A stretch of 64,000 nucleotides of DNA from Sorangiineae bacterium NIC37A_2. GTDB lineage: Bacteria > Myxococcota_A > Polyangia > Polyangiales > Polyangiaceae. Shown here in pieces: positions 1-9,275 of the stretch; within the stretch, counting starts at the first letter, position 1, and every line of letters begins with the position of its first letter. The position numbers and the translations under genes were made by a program. Below the pieces are notes generated by a model. It searched no databases. It saw only the letters and a list, made by a program, of their open reading frames with translations, and was not told the origin of the DNA. Location of the stretch: the NCBI GenBank assembly GCA_002085155.1, contig NASX01000022.1:5971-69970 (forward strand), read 5' to 3'.

Positions 1-558
1 GAGCCGCTCTGCGCCCTAGCTCCTCCGGGGAGCGTCGGGATCGTGGTCCGAGATCGAGAGCTCCCTTTGGACGACTGGCTGCGGCTCGCGGAACAGGTCC
101 GAACTTTGACTGAACGCACTCACCAACGACTCATTGTCGCCGATCGGGCCGAGCACGCCGCGCGTCTTCACGCCTACGGGGTCCACCTCGGGGTGGCGGC
201 AGGCTCGCCGAGCGCGCTCCGCCGCGCTTATCCCGAGCTCGGCTGGCTCTCCCGCGCTGGGCACGGCTACTCTGATTTGCCTCAAATTGAGAAAGAGGCG
301 CTCGACGCGGTTATTGTCTCGCCGGTGTTCGCACCGCGCAAAGGTCGCGCCGCGCTCGGTCTCGAGCGCCTCGGGGAGCTGGCTCGAGAGATCGCGCCCC
401 GCGCCACGTATGCGCTTGGAGGCGCGGGGAGCGCAGACCTCTACCGGGTGCGGGAGCTCGGTGCCCAAGGAGTCGCGATGATCGAAGCGGCTTATGTCGA
501 ATCGCCTGAGTCCATCGCGCGGGCGATCGCGGCCTCGCTTTCGGCCACAAAAGGCTGA
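1..558 (+). CDS. Thiamine-phosphate synthase / TenI family protein (5' end outside window)
   Basis: The frame is open to the left edge and codons before the first GTG (43) already read like the family N-terminus, so the gene starts upstream. Visible family marks are GVHLG (phosphate/pyrimidine-site strand), VIVSPVFAPRKGRAALG (the 'GPvf.T.TK' region of ThiE) and YALGGAGSADL (the late GGI-type phosphate loop). It is a TIM-barrel protein that would join HMP-PP and thiazole phosphate in thiamine synthesis, or act as a TenI-type thiazole tautomerase. The 'NDR' signature of ThiE is ADR here and HLGQ is HLGV, so TenI-like or divergent ThiE are both possible. The stop is at 556-558. Confidence 0.65.
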   Translation, partial: EPLCALAPPGSVGIVVRDRELPLDDWLRLAEQVRTLTERTHQRLIVADRAEHAARLHAYGVHLGVAAGSPSALRRAYPELGWLSRAGHGYSDLPQIEKEALDAVIVSPVFAPRKGRAALGLERLGELAREIAPRATYALGGAGSADLYRVRELGAQGVAMIEAAYVESPESIARAIAASLSATKG

Positions 559-856
559 AGAGGCCGGCCGCGTCAGCTCTTCGGCGCTCTTGCCCCGAGG
601 AGCATCTTTCAATTTTGCGATGCTGTTTGAGAGGTGACGGGCGCGAGAAGCGGACGAGTGTCCGCTCTCTCCCAAAGCGTCTTTCATCTTTGCAACGAAG
701 GCGCGCAGCGGGGGAGGAAATTTTCCTTCGCTTCGTCAAAACGGCCCACATGGGGCGGACCTTTCGCACGACGGCCTACCGAAGTGTCCTCTTGCCGCCA
801 GGGCGTGAGCGGATCCTGTGCGACCTCGCCATATTCGGTGTAAAGTTCAGGAGTTC
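559..856. other. Intergenic region, no gene seen
   Basis: About 300 bases between the ThiE/TenI-like gene and the kinase operon. Short open frames here (for example a GTG start at 818 in frame with the kinase) have no recognisable content. It must hold the promoter of the kinase/PEGA/lipoprotein operon, but I cannot assign a clear -35/-10 pair. An AGGAG element at 849-853 precedes GTG 857. Confidence 0.4.
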
Positions 857-2182
857 GTGACGCCCGGCTACTACGTTACCCCAGCCATACGGCTCATTCG
901 ACCGCTGAGTCGAGGCGGAATGGGAGCTATTTGGCTCGCCGAGCACGAGAAGCTGAAGTCCGAGGTCGTTGTCAAATTCATCATTGGTGAAGACGCGATG
1001 CAGGAGGAGGCGCGCGCTCGCTTCGAGAGAGAAGCGACACTCGCGGCGCGCGCGAAGAGCCCCTACGTCGTCCAGGTCTTCGACCACGGTGTGACCGCGG
1101 AGGGCGTCCCGTACATCGCGATGGAGCGACTGGTCGGAGAAGACCTCGCCACGCGGATGAATCGTGAAGGTCCGATCCGCCCGGAGGTCTTCGTCGAGTG
1201 GTTCCGCCAGGCTTGTGCAGGCCTCGCCCGCGCCCACGATAAGCAAATCGTCCATCGTGATCTCAAGCCGGAGAACATCTTCCTCTGCAACGAGGACGGT
1301 GCGGTGCTCGTGAAGCTCCTCGACTTTGGCATTGCCAAGGGTGGTCCTGCGGGCAGTGGGCTCGGTGCCACGATGACGGGCGCGATGCTCGGCACCGTCC
1401 ACTACATGAGTCCCGAGCAGACCATGGGAGCGAGTGAGGTGGATGCACGGAGCGATCTGTGGGCGATGGGGGTGCTGACTTACTATGCACTCACAGGTAA
1501 GTTGCCCTTCACCGGAGAAGGCATCGGCGTCATCGTGACCCAGATTTCTCTCTCAGAGCCGCCTCCTCCTTCAGAGCTCATGCCCGGCTTGCCGAAGGCG
1601 GTCGACGCTTTCATGAAGAAGGCCCTCGCCAAGGATCCGAATCAGCGGTTCCAGTCGGCGCGTGAGATGTCGAGTGCCCTGACCCAGGCGGTCCTCGGGC
1701 ACGAGGTCGATTCGGTGCGCGACTTTGGGCTCTGGAACGACACCTCGCGCATCTCCGACGGCGTTCGCAACGTGACGACGCTGGCCCCGGCGACCGCCCG
1801 AGAGATTCGGATGCCTCTGCCTCCGAAGCGCACGCGCAACGTGGTGCTTGCTGTGTCGGGTGGGGCGCTGGTCGCTCTGGCGGCCCTCTATTGGATGGAC
1901 CGGGAGGATAGGCCCGAGCTCGTGCCCCATGGCACGGCGGATCAGATCGCCGCCCACGCGACGACGATTCCTGCGATCACGAGCGAGCCCGAGGTGCTCA
2001 CGGGACCGGCTATAGAAGAGCCGCCCGCTCCCGCTGAGCCGCCTGTGGTTCAAAGTGCGCCTGCTGTACGCGCAAAAGCTGCGCCTAAGCGGGAAGTGGC
2101 GACAAAGAAAAAAGGGGGGGGTGAATCGAAGAAGATTGCGCAGCCAAAGAAGGCGAGTGATCTGAAGATGAACCTAGAGTGA
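857..2182 (+). CDS. Membrane-anchored serine/threonine protein kinase (Hanks type)
   Basis: Full kinase domain: Gly-rich loop SRGGMGAIW (about residues 18-26), VVK lysine (about 40), catalytic HRDLKPEN (133-140), DFG as LLDFGIAK (about 154-161) and the SPE form of the APE motif (185-187). A single membrane segment follows (about 328-347), then a Pro/Glu- and Lys-rich tail predicted outside the cytoplasm. I chose GTG 857 because AGGAG lies just upstream and the protein then begins with a VTPAIRL-type kinase N-terminus; an in-frame GTG at 818 would add 13 residues. It phosphorylates Ser/Thr on unknown targets. The next gene follows after about 20 bases, so the kinase probably signals with the PEGA protein and lipoprotein downstream. 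Confidence 0.93.
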   Translation: MTPGYYVTPAIRLIRPLSRGGMGAIWLAEHEKLKSEVVVKFIIGEDAMQEEARARFEREATLAARAKSPYVVQVFDHGVTAEGVPYIAMERLVGEDLATRMNREGPIRPEVFVEWFRQACAGLARAHDKQIVHRDLKPENIFLCNEDGAVLVKLLDFGIAKGGPAGSGLGATMTGAMLGTVHYMSPEQTMGASEVDARSDLWAMGVLTYYALTGKLPFTGEGIGVIVTQISLSEPPPPSELMPGLPKAVDAFMKKALAKDPNQRFQSAREMSSALTQAVLGHEVDSVRDFGLWNDTSRISDGVRNVTTLAPATAREIRMPLPPKRTRNVVLAVSGGALVALAALYWMDREDRPELVPHGTADQIAAHATTIPAITSEPEVLTGPAIEEPPAPAEPPVVQSAPAVRAKAAPKREVATKKKGGGESKKIAQPKKASDLKMNLE

Positions 2183-2202
2183 CCGCAAGGAAGGAGAGCC
2201 CC

Positions 2203-3171
2203 ATGCTCCCCCGAGCCGCCTTGAAATACCTTTCCCTGCTCCTGAGCGTCGTGCTCGCTCTGCTTTTGTCGTTGCCCGTGCAGGCTCAAGAGAGCGATGG
2301 GCAGGCTCGCGAAACGGCTCCGCTCGCCGAGTCGCTGGGGGGGACAGCGAAGCAGGAGTACGAGGCCGCTCGCATCCTCTTCGACGACGGGGATTTCTTG
2401 GGGGCTATCGCGAAGTTCAAACGCGCCTACGAGCTCTCGGGAGATCCGCGTCTGCTCTGGAACCAGGCGGTCTGTGAGAAAGAGCTCCGCCATTACGCGC
2501 GCTCCGCCGAGCTCATCCGTCGTTACCTCGCTGAAGGGGCGGACCTGCTCGAACCCCAAAAGAAGGACGAGGTTCAGCGAATCCTCGATTCCCTCAAGCG
2601 CTTCTCGAGCCGCGTGGTGTTTTCGGGGGTTCCAAACGGCGCCTCTCTTCGCATCGACGGGGAGGCGATCGGCGTGATGCCCCTTTCCGGGCCGCTTGTG
2701 CTCGATCTCGGAACACACAAGATCGAGATCTCTTTCCCGGGCTATCAGACCTGGGTCCGTGAGGTCGACATTCCCGGCTCGGCGCCGGTGAATGTGCGCG
2801 TCAAGCTCAAGCCCGAGACCCAGCTCGCTCAGCTCTCGATCCGCACCCATCGCGGCGCCTCGATCCAAATTGATGGCGCCTTCGTGGGAGAGGGACGCTA
2901 CGATGGGGCCCTCGAGCCTGGCTCTCACACGATCGTCGTCTCCCAGAAAGGGAAGAAGACTGAAACGCGCACGATCGACCTCCTCTCGGGCGGCCGGCGC
3001 ACCCTCGACGTGAGCCTGAGGGACAGCGCGGGGGCGGGCCCGCTGCCTTGGATCTTGGGCGGCGCGGTTCTCGTGGGCGGAGCGGTCGCGACAGGTTTCC
3101 TCATGACACAACCGGGCAACTTCGAAGGACCGACGGGAACGCTCGGCACGATCGACGCGAGGAATCGATAA
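2203..3171 (+). CDS. Secreted TPR/PEGA-domain protein
   Basis: 322 residues. An N-terminal signal peptide (hydrophobic core about residues 8-25, cleavage probably after VQA) is followed by a TPR-like helical segment (EYEAARILFDDGDFLGAIAK onward, about 45-120). Two PEGA-type beta modules follow (about 135-205 and 210-275; PNGASLRIDGEAIG and HRGASIQIDGAFVGEG are typical), then a C-terminal hydrophobic segment (PWILGGAVLVGGAVATGFLM). ATG 2203 is preferred over an overlapping GTG at 2179 because AAGGAGAG sits at 2191-2198. PEGA domains are surface or scaffold modules; the usual myxobacterial context is next to Ser/Thr kinases, as here. Exact function unknown. Confidence 0.85.
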   Translation: MLPRAALKYLSLLLSVVLALLLSLPVQAQESDGQARETAPLAESLGGTAKQEYEAARILFDDGDFLGAIAKFKRAYELSGDPRLLWNQAVCEKELRHYARSAELIRRYLAEGADLLEPQKKDEVQRILDSLKRFSSRVVFSGVPNGASLRIDGEAIGVMPLSGPLVLDLGTHKIEISFPGYQTWVREVDIPGSAPVNVRVKLKPETQLAQLSIRTHRGASIQIDGAFVGEGRYDGALEPGSHTIVVSQKGKKTETRTIDLLSGGRRTLDVSLRDSAGAGPLPWILGGAVLVGGAVATGFLMTQPGNFEGPTGTLGTIDARNR

Positions 3172-3177
3172 CGGCCC

Positions 3178-5463
3178 ATGGCGGTACGGACCTTTCTTCC
3201 CGCAAGACGAATTGCGACCCTTGGGCTCGGCCTCTTCTGTTTCGCCCAGAGCGGGCTCGTGTCTTGCACAAACGTGACGCGCTCCGGTGGGCTGATGCTT
3301 CGGATCGATCGCGACCCGGAGCTCGAGATGGATGCAGTGTCGGTCTCGGTGACCACTGACACGCGCGTCCTCGAAACGGAGCAGTACCCTCTACGTTCGA
3401 GCAAGGACTTCCCCGCGACCCTCGGCATCGCCACCTCCGGTAAGGACGCCACGATCCGGCTGCGCTTGATCGCTCTCTCCAAGGGCACACCTGTCGACGT
3501 GCGCGACTACAAAGTCGAGCACATCGAGAGTAGCCGCATCAAACTGCTCGAGGTCTACTTCAGCGCCGCTTGTCGTCCGCTTGTGTCGATCGAGGACGAT
3601 GAAGTCACGAGCACCTGCAGCTCCGGCAAGACCTGCGATCCCGAGACGGCCTCCTGTGTGAGCGGGACCCGAGACGCGGTCGAGCTCCCTGACTACGACG
3701 GGAAGGACGGCGGGGGGGACGACGGGCCGGACGACACCCATCCGGGGACCGGGGGCGGCGGCGGGATGGTGGAAGACGAGCTCGATCCAGCCTGCTCCGG
3801 GCGCGCCGCTGGGGACGCCTATTGCGCCGAAGACGAGCGCTACCGCTGCGGAGACGACCTCCTCCTTGCCCAGACGACGCTCGATCCTTGCGAAAACGGG
3901 CGCTGCGTTGAAGCTTCTGGAGAAGCTCACTGCGTGAGCTCCTGCGGCTTCAATAACGGTGGCTGCGCGGACGGGATCGAGTGCATCGATACGCCGGAAG
4001 GCGCAAGGTGCGCCGGCTGCGCCGAGGATGAGTTCTCTCCGAGCGGCGACGGGACGGATTGTCGCCCGCGCGTGGTCTGTGAGCCCGGCACCTATGTCAC
4101 CGATCCTGGGTCGGCGAGCACGGATCGGAAGTGTGCTCCTTGTAAGAAGGAGACCTTCTCGAGCTCGGTGAACCAGATGAGCTGCGCTGCCTGGACCGTA
4201 TGCACGGGCAACATGGTTGAGGCGGAGAAGCCGAGCCCGACCTCGGATCGGCGCTGCGTCGATTCGGGACGGCGCTTCCTCTCCTCCGGAGGGAAGGACA
4301 CTATCTCCTCGATCGCCCACGCTGCGACGGGGCTGCTCTGCGTCGGTGGCTCAACGGACGGGCAGTTCGAGGGACAAGAGAACGCGGGCGTCATGGACGC
4401 CTTCATCGCTTGCTTCGACGCGGAGGGACGCCTGCTCTGGCTCGATCAGTTTGGGACCCAGGGCCAAGACACCGTCCAAAAGATCATCTTTGATCGTCGA
4501 GGCGATCTCTTGATCGTGGGCTCGGTGGGCGGAGAGCTCGCGTCGGAGCTCCTGGGCGAAAAGGACGCCTATGTGCGCAAGTACTCGGCGGGCGGGCGTG
4601 TCCTTTGGACGAAACAGTTTGGGGGGCGCTCGGCGGACGTCGCAAACGCGGTCGCGGTCACGAGCGACGATGCGATCGTGGTTGTGGGGGTCCAGGGGAA
4701 CGCAACGATCGGCCCCGGGGCGACGGGGGATGACGCGTCGGTTTTGGTGCTCGATGACGGCGGCAGTGAGCTCTTTAAGACCACGATCGCCACGGCCCTG
4801 GAGGACAAGGCACACGGTGTGGCCGCGGACGGTCGCGGGGGGTTCTACGTCGTCGGGGCGACCTCGGGGACGTTGCCTGGGCTGCCGCTCCGCCAGGGAC
4901 AATCCGCTTTCGTTCGCAAGTATAACCGCATGGGCATGGGCTACGCGGCGGGTTTCACGGAACAGTTCGGAGCCGGTTCAGCCTCGGCCGCCTGGGCTGT
5001 GGCCTACGACGTCTTAGCGGAGCGCCTGGGCGTATTTGGAAACACGAACGGGGCCTTCGGCCAAAATCTGACCAAAGGCGCCGGGCGCGAGCTCTTTGTC
5101 CGGAGCTACAAGCAAGACAAGGAGCAGTTCACTGTGCGGCTCGGCAGCAGTGACAACGACGACGCCAAGGACATCGCGTTCGACAGCGAAGGGAACCTCG
5201 TGCTCGTAGCGGATGTGCGCGGGGACGTCGGGGCTGGCTACCTGGGAGGCATCGACGTGCTTCTCGCGCGCCTCTCGCCCGAGGGGACCCTCAAGGGGCT
5301 AGCGACACTCGGCACCGATCAGGATGAAACAGTGAGTGGTCTCGTCCTTTTGCCCGAGGGAGTCTGGCTCGGGCTCGGGACAGCAGGAGATTTCGCGGGC
5401 GCGTCCGGCAGCAAGATGAAACCGGCTGCGCTCGCCTATCTAGCGCCTCTCCCGAGCGACTGA
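3178..5463 (+). CDS. Large Cys-rich lipoprotein with beta-propeller-like C-terminus
   Basis: 761 residues. Signal peptide with lipobox LVSC (Cys30) marks it as a lipoprotein. The segment to about residue 165 is a beta-rich N-terminal domain. A Gly/Asp-rich linker (about 170-200) leads to a Cys-rich stretch (about 205-365) resembling EGF/TNFR-like modules (CGFNNGGCADGIECI, CEPGTYVTDPG, CAPCKKETFSS). The rest (about 370-755) is a run of repeats with LLWLDQFGTQGQDTV and VLWTKQFGGRSADVANAVAV blocks, like SBBP/beta-propeller surface repeats. It begins 6 bases after the PEGA gene, so it is third in the kinase operon, and ends 3 bases from the convergent ileS stop. Probably surface exposed; ligand unknown. 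Confidence 0.8.
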   Translation: MAVRTFLPARRIATLGLGLFCFAQSGLVSCTNVTRSGGLMLRIDRDPELEMDAVSVSVTTDTRVLETEQYPLRSSKDFPATLGIATSGKDATIRLRLIALSKGTPVDVRDYKVEHIESSRIKLLEVYFSAACRPLVSIEDDEVTSTCSSGKTCDPETASCVSGTRDAVELPDYDGKDGGGDDGPDDTHPGTGGGGGMVEDELDPACSGRAAGDAYCAEDERYRCGDDLLLAQTTLDPCENGRCVEASGEAHCVSSCGFNNGGCADGIECIDTPEGARCAGCAEDEFSPSGDGTDCRPRVVCEPGTYVTDPGSASTDRKCAPCKKETFSSSVNQMSCAAWTVCTGNMVEAEKPSPTSDRRCVDSGRRFLSSGGKDTISSIAHAATGLLCVGGSTDGQFEGQENAGVMDAFIACFDAEGRLLWLDQFGTQGQDTVQKIIFDRRGDLLIVGSVGGELASELLGEKDAYVRKYSAGGRVLWTKQFGGRSADVANAVAVTSDDAIVVVGVQGNATIGPGATGDDASVLVLDDGGSELFKTTIATALEDKAHGVAADGRGGFYVVGATSGTLPGLPLRQGQSAFVRKYNRMGMGYAAGFTEQFGAGSASAAWAVAYDVLAERLGVFGNTNGAFGQNLTKGAGRELFVRSYKQDKEQFTVRLGSSDNDDAKDIAFDSEGNLVLVADVRGDVGAGYLGGIDVLLARLSPEGTLKGLATLGTDQDETVSGLVLLPEGVWLGLGTAGDFAGASGSKMKPAALAYLAPLPSD

Positions 5464-5466
5464 GGC

Positions 5467-8400
5467 TCAGACCTTCGCCTTCTCGAGCTCGATTTGGACC
5501 TTGGTGCCGTTCAGATCGAGCTCCTGGCCTTTGAGGCCCGGGCTGGGTTCGACGGCGGTCGCGAGGACCTCGAGCGCGACCCAAGCGGCACGATCCCGGA
5601 GCGCGGCTTCGACCGCGGGCTCGGAGCAGGCGAAGCGGACGGAGACGCGGTCCGTGACCTCGAGGCCGGCGTTCTTGCGTGCGTTCTGCAGTTGGCTGAT
5701 GAACTCGCGGGCGTGCCCTTCGGCGATGAGCTCGGGGGTGAGGGCGGTGTCGAGGGCCACCGTAAGGTTGCCGTCGGTGGCCACGGCGGCGTCGCCTCGG
5801 GAGGAACGCTTGAGGACGACGTCTTCGAGGCTGAGCGTTTCGCCTTCGATCTCGAGGGACTTGCCGCCTTCGAGGTCCCGAATCGCGTCCGCGCTGAGGC
5901 CGGCGAGGGCTGTGCCGATCGGGCCGAGCTTCTTGCCGCAGCGTTTGCCGAGGGTCTTGAAGTTCGGTTTGACTGTGACGGTGGTGAAGGCGCTCTCGTC
6001 CGCGGCGGTCACGACCTCCTTCACATTGAGCTCATCTTTGATCAAGTCGGCGAGGCTCTCAGCGCGAGCGCGAACGACCGGATCCCGGTGGACCACGGTC
6101 AGCTTGGCCAAGGGCTGACGCACCTTGAGCTTGTGATCCTCGCGCACCTTGCGGCCGAGGGAGACCAAATCCTGAGCGAGCGCGGTGGTCGTTTCAAGCT
6201 CGAGATCGATGAGTTCGAGCCGCGCCATGGGGTAGTCGCAGAAGTGGACGCTCTTCGGAGCGTTCGGATCGACTGAGACCACGAGCTTCTGGTGCACGAG
6301 CTCGGTCAAAAATGGCATAAACGGCGCGAGCACGCGGGAGAAGGTCACGAGGACCTCGTAGAGGGTGCCGTAGGCGCTCGCCTTGTCGGAGCGGAGAGCT
6401 TCGGGGCTCTGGTTCGAGCGCTGTCCGGCCCAGAAACGCGGCCGCGCCCGGCGCACGTACCAATTCGTGAGCTCATCGATGAAGCGCGTGAGTCGCGGCA
6501 CTACAGCGAACAGACGATAGGCCTCCATCTCCTGGTTCACGTCCCGGACCAAGGTAGAAAGCACGCTCAAGATCCAGCGATCGAGCGCGGGGCGATCTTT
6601 GGGCTCCGGCGCGGCCCACGCGGGATCCCGCGGATCGTAGCCGTCGATCACCGCGTAGGTCGTGAAGAAGGACAGCACGTTGAAGTACGGCAGAACTACG
6701 GTGCGCACGATCTCCTTCAGACCGCGCTCGGAGAAGCGCAGCGGCTCCCCCCGCACGACCGGCGAACTCACCATGTACGCGCGCAGCGCGTCGGCGCCGA
6801 AGGCCTCGATGGTCTCGGCCGGATCCGGGTAGTTCTTCTTGCGCTTGCTCATCTTCTGGCCGTCCTCAGCCAAGATGAGTCCGTTCACGATCACGTTCCT
6901 GAAGGGCGTCTTGCCGAAGAGGGCCGTGCCGAGAACGAGCAGCGTGTAGAACCAGCCGCGCGTCTGATCGAGCCCTTCGGCGATGAAGTGCGCAGGGAAG
7001 AACTTGCGGAAACGTTCGTCGGACCCCGGGCCCGAGGGATCACCGGCGCGCCCCTCCCGCGCGTCGCCGGGACGGAACGGGTAGTGCTGCTGGGCGTAGG
7101 GCATGGACCCGGACTCGAACCAGCAGTCGAGGACCTCCGGCGTCCTCTTGTAGGTCTTGCCGTCCTTTCGGATCACAACCTGGTCGACGACGTGTTTGTG
7201 GAGGTCTTTGACCCGCACGCCCGAGAGCGCCTCGAGCTCGTCGATGCTGCCGACGCAGATCATGTCGTTCGGATCGTCGACGTTAACCCAGATCGGGATG
7301 CAGCTGCCCCAAAAGCGGTTGCGGCTGATGTTCCAGTCGGCGGCGTCTTTCAGCCAGTTGCCGAAGCGATTCTTGCCGACAGCTTCCGGAACCCAGTGGA
7401 CGGTGTCGTTCTGCGCGACCAGCTCATCCCGGAGATCGGTCACGCGCACGTAGAAGGCTTCGATGGCGCGGTAGATGAGCGGCGTGTCGGTGCGCTCGTC
7501 GAAGGGATAGGAGTGGACGATGGTGTCCCTCTGGACGAGGCGGCCGTCGCTCTTCAGGTCCTGCATGATGGCGGCGTCCGCGTCCTTGCAGAACTGTCCC
7601 TGATAGTCGGGAACCTGGCTCGTGAAGCGCGCCTCAGCGTCGAGGGGATCGACCAGGTCGATGCCCGCCGAGCGGCAGACCCGGAAGTCGTCCTCGCCGT
7701 AGGCGGGGGCCATATGGACGATGCCGGTGCCGTCGCCGGTGCTCACGAAGTCATCACTCAGGACAACAAACGCGCCGGGCTGGTCCTTGAAGTAGGGGAA
7801 GAGCGGTTCGTAGTGGGCGCCGGCGAGATCGCGGCCGAGGCAGCTGAAGACCTTCTCGACGGTCGATTTCTTGAAGAGCGCGGGGAGACGCGCCTCGCTC
7901 GCGACGTAGATCTCAGGTTGGCCATCGATCCGGACGCCTGTGTATTCGATGTCGGGCCCCACGCAGAGGGCGAGGTTCGACGGTAGGGTCCAGGGGGTCG
8001 TCGTCCAGGCCAGGATGTAGACGCTGGAGCTCGAGAGCGCGCCGGCAAGGGGCGTATTTTCGGGCGCCTCCTTCACGCGGAAGCGGACGGTGATGGCGGG
8101 ATCCTGGACGTCTTTGTAGTTCGCGTTCGCTTCAAAGTTCGACAGCGGCGTCGTCAGGCGCCAGCTATAGGGCATGATCCGATAGCTCTTGTAGACGCGG
8201 CCCTGGTCGTAGAGTTGCTTGAAGACCCACCACACGGTCTCCATGAACTCCGGGTCCATCGTCTTGTAGTCGCGATCGAAATCGACCCAGCGCCCCATGC
8301 GCGTAACCGTCTGACGCCACTCACTGACGTAGGTCTGCACCATGCTGCGGCAGGTCTCGTTGAAGGTGTCGACACCCTTTTCGAGGATCTGCGCCGTGCC

Positions 8401-8721
8401 TTTCAGACCGAGCGCGTCCTGAGCCAGCGCTTCGATGGGCAGACCATGGCAATCCCAGCCGAAGCGGCGCTCGACCGGGTGCCCGCGCATGTTCCAATAA
8501 CGGGGAACGATGTCCTTGATCGTGCCGGCGAGCAGATGTCCGTAGTGGGGAGTGCCGGTCGCGAAGGGGGGCCCATCGTAGAAGATGAACGGCTCGTTGC
8601 CTTCGCGGCGGCGGTTCGACTCGTGGAACGCGTCGAGCTCCTCCCAGAGCTTCAAAATGGCGTGCTCCTCCGCGGCGAACTGGACCTGGGGGGAGACTTT
8701 CTCGAAAGGACTCTTGCTCAT
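5467..8721 (-). CDS. ileS: Isoleucyl-tRNA synthetase, type 2 (IleRS2)
   Basis: 1084 residues; charges tRNA-Ile in the cytoplasm. The class I signatures are the HIGH-equivalent PHYGHLLAGTIKDIV near residue 58 and KMSKRKKNYPDP. The phrase ERRFGWDCHGLPIE and the long C-terminal region without a zinc-finger Cys cluster are typical of the eukaryote-like type 2 branch, which is known to tolerate mupirocin. The CP1 editing domain is present (TGDGTGIVHMAPAYGEDD). The frame remains open upstream to 9192 and overlaps cyaY, but homology begins at MSKSPFEKVSPQVQF, so ATG 8721 is used. The HYGH signature is in the canonical order, not the swapped GxHH order seen in hyper-resistant enzymes. Confidence 0.96.
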   Translation of the reverse strand: MSKSPFEKVSPQVQFAAEEHAILKLWEELDAFHESNRRREGNEPFIFYDGPPFATGTPHYGHLLAGTIKDIVPRYWNMRGHPVERRFGWDCHGLPIEALAQDALGLKGTAQILEKGVDTFNETCRSMVQTYVSEWRQTVTRMGRWVDFDRDYKTMDPEFMETVWWVFKQLYDQGRVYKSYRIMPYSWRLTTPLSNFEANANYKDVQDPAITVRFRVKEAPENTPLAGALSSSSVYILAWTTTPWTLPSNLALCVGPDIEYTGVRIDGQPEIYVASEARLPALFKKSTVEKVFSCLGRDLAGAHYEPLFPYFKDQPGAFVVLSDDFVSTGDGTGIVHMAPAYGEDDFRVCRSAGIDLVDPLDAEARFTSQVPDYQGQFCKDADAAIMQDLKSDGRLVQRDTIVHSYPFDERTDTPLIYRAIEAFYVRVTDLRDELVAQNDTVHWVPEAVGKNRFGNWLKDAADWNISRNRFWGSCIPIWVNVDDPNDMICVGSIDELEALSGVRVKDLHKHVVDQVVIRKDGKTYKRTPEVLDCWFESGSMPYAQQHYPFRPGDAREGRAGDPSGPGSDERFRKFFPAHFIAEGLDQTRGWFYTLLVLGTALFGKTPFRNVIVNGLILAEDGQKMSKRKKNYPDPAETIEAFGADALRAYMVSSPVVRGEPLRFSERGLKEIVRTVVLPYFNVLSFFTTYAVIDGYDPRDPAWAAPEPKDRPALDRWILSVLSTLVRDVNQEMEAYRLFAVVPRLTRFIDELTNWYVRRARPRFWAGQRSNQSPEALRSDKASAYGTLYEVLVTFSRVLAPFMPFLTELVHQKLVVSVDPNAPKSVHFCDYPMARLELIDLELETTTALAQDLVSLGRKVREDHKLKVRQPLAKLTVVHRDPVVRARAESLADLIKDELNVKEVVTAADESAFTTVTVKPNFKTLGKRCGKKLGPIGTALAGLSADAIRDLEGGKSLEIEGETLSLEDVVLKRSSRGDAAVATDGNLTVALDTALTPELIAEGHAREFISQLQNARKNAGLEVTDRVSVRFACSEPAVEAALRDRAAWVALEVLATAVEPSPGLKGQELDLNGTKVQIELEKAKV

Positions 8722-8816
8722 GGGCGGGCGGGTTTCTACGGCAAGCTTGGCACCGCCCGCAAACCGCTGCCCCGATTTTCCGGGCCGCGCGGGGCTCAGT
8801 CCGCGCTCGCCCGTGC

Positions 8817-9167
8817 TCAGCCCGCGCGCTGGAGGCTGATCTTGCGCCCCAGTCGGCCGCTGAGCGCGCTCTCGAGGGTCGTCCAGAGCTCCTCGGAGGT
8901 CTTCTGTGCCACCCAGCGCTCTTCGTCCTTCAGGTAATCGAAATGCCAGGCGGTCCGATCGGCGGCGAGCCAGAGCTGACGCGCGGCGCGGTGCGAGTTC
9001 AGGACGAAGGGGGGGCCTCCGGGCAGGGTGATGGTGACGATCCCGTTCGAGAGCTCCGCGTCGAGGACTCCTTCGAAGTCGGCCTGGAGCTCGTCGAGGG
9101 CGTCGATCAGGCGGGAAAGCTCGCGGTCGGCCGCGGCGATGTATTCGGATTCGGTCAGAGAGGACAC
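8817..9167 (-). CDS. cyaY: Frataxin-like iron-sulfur protein CyaY
   Basis: 116 residues, the normal size for CyaY. Family marks are the acidic first helix (ESEYIAAADRELSRLIDALD), the strand GIVTITLPGG, RQLWLAADRTAWHFDY (the RQIWLAS..G.HFD core) and a C-terminal helix. Frataxins bind iron and tune cysteine-desulfurase activity in Fe-S cluster assembly. Start is GTG 9167 and the gene is followed 95 bases later by ileS in the same direction. A cysteine desulfurase is encoded elsewhere in the window (29245-30363), but the two are not adjacent. Confidence 0.9.
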   Translation of the reverse strand: MSSLTESEYIAAADRELSRLIDALDELQADFEGVLDAELSNGIVTITLPGGPPFVLNSHRAARQLWLAADRTAWHFDYLKDEERWVAQKTSEELWTTLESALSGRLGRKISLQRAG

Positions 9168-9275
9168 GCGGGTTCTTTCGGGGCCCCTTCAAGAGCGAAG
9201 CGAGCGCTGTGGGGAGAGCCTACGAGAAAGGGCGAGCTTCGCAATGCGGGGCTTTGGACACTCGCTCTGCCCCCG

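Noticed and set aside
3391-4320. Open frame of 309 codons on the minus strand.
   Set aside because: Antisense to the lipoprotein gene whose Cys-rich and propeller content is clear; no start context or domain.
6292-7986. Long open frame of 564 codons on the plus strand.
   Set aside because: Antisense to ileS in a GC-rich codon-biased region; composition is typical of a shadow frame and no domain is visible.
8722-9192. In-frame upstream extension of the ileS reading frame.
   Set aside because: It overlaps cyaY, has no similarity to IleRS, and homology begins exactly at ATG 8721.
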